Assembly (NCBI GenBank): GCA_021157685.1
Contig: JAGGWF010000201.1
Span: 1 to 34,032 of the forward strand
DNA: 34,032 nucleotides
From: Planctomycetota bacterium
GTDB taxonomy: Bacteria > Planctomycetota > Phycisphaerae > Sedimentisphaerales > Anaerohalosphaeraceae
Direction of reading: 5' to 3'
The position numbers and the translations under genes were made by a program. Position 1 is the first letter of the stretch; each line of letters opens with the position of its first letter. Below the pieces are notes generated by a model. The model made no database searches and was not told the DNA's origin. It worked only from the letters and a program-made list of their open reading frames with translations. Shown here piece after piece: positions 28,257 through 34,032 of this stretch.

Positions 28257-29978
28257 ATGAATATACAGGATATTGAAAAATACAGTTCGGCGGTTACGCT
28301 TAGCGACATGGAGGTGTTTGTCTTTCCGGAGCTGATGTACAGCTTGGTTTTGGCGAATATTATGAGTCCGATCTTCTGGCGGTGGCGAGAAGAAGAAACC
28401 TTTAAGAAACTTGAGGGTAAAAGTACTTACCGCCGACTAATGCGGATGCGGCAGTATGTGATGGATGAGTACGAGTTCAACCTCGACCTGAACACCTGGG
28501 GGTTGACGCATAAGGATGCTGAGCTGAAACGCTTTGGTGATTACATTTCCCCGGAAGATATTGGCCGCAGCAATGCGCTATTTGGTTATACTGGCGACAA
28601 GTACTATTTCGATGTGGATATCCGGCGGCACTTTGGGTTGGATCAATATGACGGCGACATTATCCCGTACTGGAAAACGGAGACTATCGAGGCGATGAAC
28701 GCGTTCCGCCTCAAAGACGGATACGAGGCGGGCGCGGGTGAATGTGTGTCGCTTTCGACGCTGTATGCAGCGGCGGCGTTTGTGGTGTGCGGGATACCGC
28801 TGGATGATATTTATATGGTCCTGACGCCGCTGCACTCGCAGAACTTTATCGACATTAACGAGGGGATCATTACCAACAACCGCCGGCTGGTCACCAAGCC
28901 GATGTGGTTTAACGGGACGGAAATCTCCGATAAGGCGCAACGGGCCATTCGCAATGAACAGGTTACGGTCGTCGCCCATAACACCGGGTACATTCATTGC
29001 TTTTATGATACCGCCACGATTGACGCCGGCCGTTATCAGCACTTTACCCAGCGGTTGGACGGCTATCTTGACGCGAAGCTGACCCATCTGAACTTTGCCA
29101 ACTTTCTGCGATCGAAGGGGGAGTACCAAAAGTACTTCCAGTTCTGCCGCCATCGACGGGGTGAGCGGATGTTTGTCAAGGCCGAATCGCTTTATGGCTA
29201 TGAACACGGCAGCCGTTTTCGCATTCATGATGAGACATTTTCTAAACTGCTGGCCGATGTTTCCGAAGAAGACTACTCACCCTACCAGCTTGAGGGGCGT
29301 TTGTGCTGCGAACAATTGATCGGGTTTTCGGAATATGAAAATATCGATATTCAGAACGCCGAAGACCAGAGGAAGTTCGCAACCTTTATTTCACCGTTCG
29401 CCCAGCAGGACGCCGAATCGTGTATTAAGGATTTAGCAGAATTTCTGCGGGTTGTGCCGCGGTTGCCGCACACCCCCCAAGAGCACAAAACCGCTGATCC
29501 GATCCAGATCGATCCAGCTTGGTCGCGCGAGGAGGTGATCGAATATCTCGAATCCATCCGGGACACAAATATCACCGCCGACCTGGCATTTTATGCCTAT
29601 CGGGATATGACTCGCTGCGACTGGCGGCCGTTTATCAAGGCGGCTGTTGAGCGGTGTCCGGTTTCAATCGAAAAATACAGCGATGAAAATATCGACCGGA
29701 TTTACAGTCAGCTCAAGGAAATGACGAACGAATCGATCTACGACGGCCCGCGATTGGCCCAGCCGGACGAAGTGGCCAACTACAACACCGGCGACGGTAT
29801 CGAAAAAGCATTCGTGCTGGCCAATATCCTGTACAAGCGAACCTCCGATCAACCGGTTAAAATAGACATCGGCAACGGCAAGGCGATTGTAACATTAGAT
29901 AAGGAATATGCCTTTACGACATCAAAGGATCTTGAACAACACATAGATATCTCACCGGATGGTGTCGAAGTTAACTGA
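28257..29978 (+). CDS. hypothetical protein, possible transglutaminase-like Cys/His fold
   Basis: 573 aa ORF 18 nt after the previous gene; AGAGECVSLSTLYAAAAFVVCGIPLDDIYMVLTPLHSQNFIDI resembles a TGase-like Cys helix followed by His. Confidence 0.6.
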   Translation: MNIQDIEKYSSAVTLSDMEVFVFPELMYSLVLANIMSPIFWRWREEETFKKLEGKSTYRRLMRMRQYVMDEYEFNLDLNTWGLTHKDAELKRFGDYISPEDIGRSNALFGYTGDKYYFDVDIRRHFGLDQYDGDIIPYWKTETIEAMNAFRLKDGYEAGAGECVSLSTLYAAAAFVVCGIPLDDIYMVLTPLHSQNFIDINEGIITNNRRLVTKPMWFNGTEISDKAQRAIRNEQVTVVAHNTGYIHCFYDTATIDAGRYQHFTQRLDGYLDAKLTHLNFANFLRSKGEYQKYFQFCRHRRGERMFVKAESLYGYEHGSRFRIHDETFSKLLADVSEEDYSPYQLEGRLCCEQLIGFSEYENIDIQNAEDQRKFATFISPFAQQDAESCIKDLAEFLRVVPRLPHTPQEHKTADPIQIDPAWSREEVIEYLESIRDTNITADLAFYAYRDMTRCDWRPFIKAAVERCPVSIEKYSDENIDRIYSQLKEMTNESIYDGPRLAQPDEVANYNTGDGIEKAFVLANILYKRTSDQPVKIDIGNGKAIVTLDKEYAFTTSKDLEQHIDISPDGVEVN

Positions 29979-30050
29979 TGTGCGAGTAGCCGAAGCCTCC
30001 GTGCTTCGAAATAAAATCAGAATCTGCCAGAGGTGAATGGCTTTTTTAGT

Positions 30051-30070
30051 CTCAAGCAGGAACGCTTGAG
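30051..30070. repeat. perfect short palindrome between convergent genes
   Basis: CTCAAGC-AGGAAC-GCTTGAG; a second hairpin CGAAGC-CTCCGT-GCTTCG lies at 29991-30008. Confidence 0.65.
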
Positions 30071-30075
30071 CTATA

Positions 30076-30648
30076 TTATTCTGAGCGTGCCCGTTTCCAT
30101 GCGGTCTTTCGGCTGTGTTTGCGGGTGCGGTAGCCGATGATGAAATAGTAGCTGAACCAATAGCCGATCTTGGCGACGATGGCGCCAAGAATAATCCCGC
30201 CGATGAGTGTTTCAAGACCAATCTTTGTACAGACCGAACCCACCTGCCGCCAATAGTCCGCCGTAAAGAGATGGGTTAGTATATAATTCAGGGAAAATGT
30301 CTGATCCAATAGCGTTTGTATCTGCTCCGGTTCGACCTTTGGCTTTTGATGGAAAAAAGGTAAGACCAAACGACCCAGACGATAACACGGGTAATAGATC
30401 AAAACAAAGGTCAGGGGATTGCTTATCCAGACGGCAATCAGAGCGAGGACTTTATTGGCGCGAATCAGTTGAGCAAAAAGAAAAGCCAGCAATAGATGCA
30501 GACCAATAAAGGGCAGGTAGGCCACGAAAAAACCCGCCGCGACGCCTCTGGCCATCCGCTGCGGGGAGTCATCGACATGCAGAATGCGAAACTTAACAAA
30601 CCGCAGGACCGGACGGAATCGGAGTAATAAGCGAAGTCTGTAATTCAT
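30076..30648 (-). CDS. DUF2062 domain membrane protein
   Basis: SPQRMARGVAAGFFVAYLPFIGLHLLLAFLFAQLIRANKVLALIAVWISNPLTFVLIYYPCYRLG. Confidence 0.88.
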   Translation of the reverse strand: MNYRLRLLLRFRPVLRFVKFRILHVDDSPQRMARGVAAGFFVAYLPFIGLHLLLAFLFAQLIRANKVLALIAVWISNPLTFVLIYYPCYRLGRLVLPFFHQKPKVEPEQIQTLLDQTFSLNYILTHLFTADYWRQVGSVCTKIGLETLIGGIILGAIVAKIGYWFSYYFIIGYRTRKHSRKTAWKRARSE

Positions 30649-31688
30649 TTTGCCAACTGTAACTCAATCTTTTCCAGAACCATTTCAACCATTACATTTT
30701 CAATTCGGTGTGCCGGATTTGTATCCTTGATTTCAATACCGCGCTTTTCCGGATCGACAGCAACGACACACTCCGGCCGCTGATACGGCCCCAGCCGTAA
30801 GGGATTGGTATTGCCGAAGATCACAACCGCAGGAGTCCCGGTTGCCAGTGCGATATGCCCAGGGCCGGTATCGTTGGAGACCGCCGCGGCCGCCTGATCG
30901 AACAGCGCAACCAGTTCCGGGATGCTGGTCTGCCCGGTCAGATCGACAACGGGCGAATCAGTATTCGCCCGGACGGCCTCCGCATAGCTGCGATCGCTTT
31001 CGGTTCCCACAACGACCGCCTCCCAGCCGTGTTGGCGATGGAACGCTTCGGCCAGCTTCGCGAATTGCTCGGCGGGCCAGCACTTATAGGCATGGGCCGA
31101 ACTGGGGATCAATACAAGAAATTTCTTCGGCGTAAGCTGTGCGGCTTCCAATTTCCGCCGGATCGAGTCCTGTGCGGCTATAGGGGCGGTCAGGGTGCAA
31201 TCAGATGAACAGCTCTGAACACCAACCGATTTAAGTATGGCAAAATAAGTGTCTAAAATATGGACCGAATCATCCGGGCGATCAACCTGATGCGTATAAA
31301 ACAGATGTGCGAACTCCCGGGCCTCTTTCATCCCGACCCGGCGGGAACATCCGGTCATTTTCGCAAAGATCGCGCTGCGAAGCAACCCCTGCAAATCCAG
31401 TACAAGGTCAAAGTGTCCCTCCCGAAGCTGCTTTCTGAAATCACACAGACACCGAAATGCTCGCGGACAGCAAAACCATTTCGCCATCCCTTTTCGGTCA
31501 AACAAAAGCATCTCGTCCAGCCCTTCGGTGCATTCTAAGAGAGGAGCAAACTCTTTACGCACCAGCCAGGTCAGCTTGGCCTGCGGAAACGCCGCCCGCA
31601 AAGACGGCAACACCGGCAGCGCATGAACAATATCCCCCAGCGCACTGGGCTTAATGACCAAAATATTTGTATAGTTCGTTGTCTTCAT
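30645..31688 (-). CDS. glycosyltransferase family 9 (LPS heptosyltransferase-like)
   Basis: NILVIKPSALGDIVHALPVLPSLRAAFPQAKLTWLVR, DLVLDLQGLLRSAI, AVSNDTGPGHIALATGTPAVVIFGNTNPLRLGPY; 4-nt overlap with the DUF2062 gene. Confidence 0.93.
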   Translation of the reverse strand: MKTTNYTNILVIKPSALGDIVHALPVLPSLRAAFPQAKLTWLVRKEFAPLLECTEGLDEMLLFDRKGMAKWFCCPRAFRCLCDFRKQLREGHFDLVLDLQGLLRSAIFAKMTGCSRRVGMKEAREFAHLFYTHQVDRPDDSVHILDTYFAILKSVGVQSCSSDCTLTAPIAAQDSIRRKLEAAQLTPKKFLVLIPSSAHAYKCWPAEQFAKLAEAFHRQHGWEAVVVGTESDRSYAEAVRANTDSPVVDLTGQTSIPELVALFDQAAAAVSNDTGPGHIALATGTPAVVIFGNTNPLRLGPYQRPECVVAVDPEKRGIEIKDTNPAHRIENVMVEMVLEKIELQLAK

Positions 31689-31938
31689 CGTTGCCGGGTA
31701 TTCTATTCGATAGCCGGTATTTTCGCAAATAGCTTGTTATGACAAATGCGAACAGTGGATAAAAACCGCTTGATTGGGGCCATTTTATTGGGGGCCATGC
31801 CGCCATCACTCCATTTTTTCACTAATTTTCTTGCAAAATAGGTGTTCTCTTTGTAAAGTACTCGCCGCTTTGGTTTGTATGTTGGTATTGTAGGCCAACC
31901 TGTAACGCCCCACAGGTGTTGCAGGAAAGACAGGTAAC

Positions 31939-33323
<1,385 letters not shown>

Positions 33324-33325
33324 TT

Positions 33326-33517
33326 TCAACCCCGTTTCTTTTTTGGCTTTAATTCTAAATCCAGATATTTACAAAGCTGCTCTGCCACATTTAAGGAGCA
33401 GATTCCTTGGTTGACAAGACGAGACAGTACAGCTTGGTCGATTTTCGTATCCTTGCTGATTTGATACCGGCTTATACCGGACTTCTTGATAGCTTTTGTG
33501 AGTTCTTCTGCAATCAT
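33326..33517 (-). CDS. XRE-family HTH regulator
   Basis: AIKKSGISRYQISKDTKIDQAVLSRLVNQGICSLNVAEQLCKYLDLELK. Confidence 0.85.
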   Translation of the reverse strand: MIAEELTKAIKKSGISRYQISKDTKIDQAVLSRLVNQGICSLNVAEQLCKYLDLELKPKKKRG

Positions 33518-33525
33518 ATTTTGTA

Positions 33526-33554
33526 ATAATATCCTATACTTGCTAATATGTCAA
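33526..33554 (-). promoter_or_regulatory. sigma-70-type promoter for XRE/integrase
   Basis: On minus strand: TTGACA (33554-33549) - 17 nt - TATTAT (33531-33526). Confidence 0.75.
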
Positions 33555-33570
33555 GCGGTAAATATGTTTT

Positions 33571-33747
33571 TTACGAAATTACTGTTTTTGCCTGCTCGAT
33601 AAACTCATCAAGGTCAATCGGGTCAAACCGAATCAATCGGCCCATACGAACTGTTTTGATTTTTCCGATGTTTTGCAGGTTCCACAAAGTTCGTTCAGAA
33701 ATACACAAATAGTTCGCCGCTTCCTTGCTTTTCAATAATCTGCTCAT
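33571..33747 (-). CDS. excisionase / MerR-type helix-turn-helix protein
   Basis: 58 aa below ORF-track cutoff: MSRLLKSKEAANYLCISERTLWNLQNIGKIKTVRMGRLIRFDPIDLDEFIEQAKTVIS. Confidence 0.85.
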   Translation of the reverse strand: MSRLLKSKEAANYLCISERTLWNLQNIGKIKTVRMGRLIRFDPIDLDEFIEQAKTVIS

Positions 33748-34032
33748 TTTTCATCCTCATAAAGGTCTTGGATCATTTTCTGTTGACGCTGTTTGGTCTG
33801 CTCTGGGGTCAAAGGAGTGCCTTTGGTAGTTTTATTAAATGCCTTCGCTTGCCCCAGAGTAGGCAAAGGCGGGGGCATTTGTTTTATATTCTCTTTCTTA
33901 TCTATTTCTAATAGGTCGTCCGTTTGTTCGGGCAATAACGAACAGTTGTTCGGGTTGTAACCGTCCACTTGTTCGGGCTGCTGACCGTCCATTTGTTCGG
34001 GCTTGATCCATTTGGAGTCAAGTTTACAGCGT
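33744..34032 (-). CDS. partial hypothetical protein running off the right edge
   Basis: Frame stays open past ATG 33992: RCKLDSKWIKPEQMDGQQPEQVDGYNPNNCSLLPEQTDD...; 4-nt overlap with the excisionase-like gene. Confidence 0.55.
   Translation of the reverse strand, partial: RCKLDSKWIKPEQMDGQQPEQVDGYNPNNCSLLPEQTDDLLEIDKKENIKQMPPPLPTLGQAKAFNKTTKGTPLTPEQTKQRQQKMIQDLYEDEK
33924..34001. repeat. four direct repeats of TTGTTCGGG
   Basis: Exact 9-mers at 33924, 33946, 33969, 33993 (spacing 22, 23, 24 nt); extended consensus near ACCGTCCAyTTGTTCGGGC. Confidence 0.8.

Noticed and set aside
33571-34032. Anti-phage defence island within the integrated element
   Set aside because: Only integrase, XRE, excisionase-like HTH and a partial ORF are visible; cargo lies outside the window.

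Overview
Bacterial chromosomal segment, probably Planctomycetota/Phycisphaerae-like (inferred from gene content; not verified). It carries: a one-carbon gene pair (fhs, folD) separated by a frameshifted IS1380-type transposase and a right-handed beta-helix protein; a minus-strand CvpA-like / GspE-PilB ATPase pair; a minus-strand SpoIVB-S55-like peptidase / beta-propeller / fumarase-alpha / GAF-like run; a TPR-like / RluA-family pseudouridine synthase pair; queA; a leucine biosynthesis cluster (leuA, leuC, leuD, leuB) interrupted by accessory pieces; a DRG/Obg-type TGS GTPase; a DUF3192-like lipoprotein; a tandem Sm-like protein next to a Cys/His transglutaminase-like protein; DUF2062 and a GT9 glycosyltransferase; and tRNA-Lys(CTT) with an integrated element (tyrosine integrase, XRE regulator, excisionase-like HTH) running off the right edge. 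Most interesting signals: (1) nearly every junction of the leu cluster contains a distinct periodic palindrome or half-palindrome: 9-nt phased CATGAAG, CACAGAG and CTAATCC units, plus an inverted-repeat-flanked, decayed four-helix-bundle (S23/IVP-like) gene; one CATGAAG array forms the start codon and N-terminus of a lipoprotein; (2) an unannotated candidate structured sRNA at about 18028-18161 with its own promoter, a cUUCGg hairpin, a long-range stem and a strong terminator; (3) an integrase whose 3' coding end runs through a terminator and into the tRNA-Lys gene it is integrated in; (4) a probably leaderless XRE regulator; (5) iteron-like TTGTTCGGG repeats at the right edge. All calls come from reading the sequence; no database search was run.
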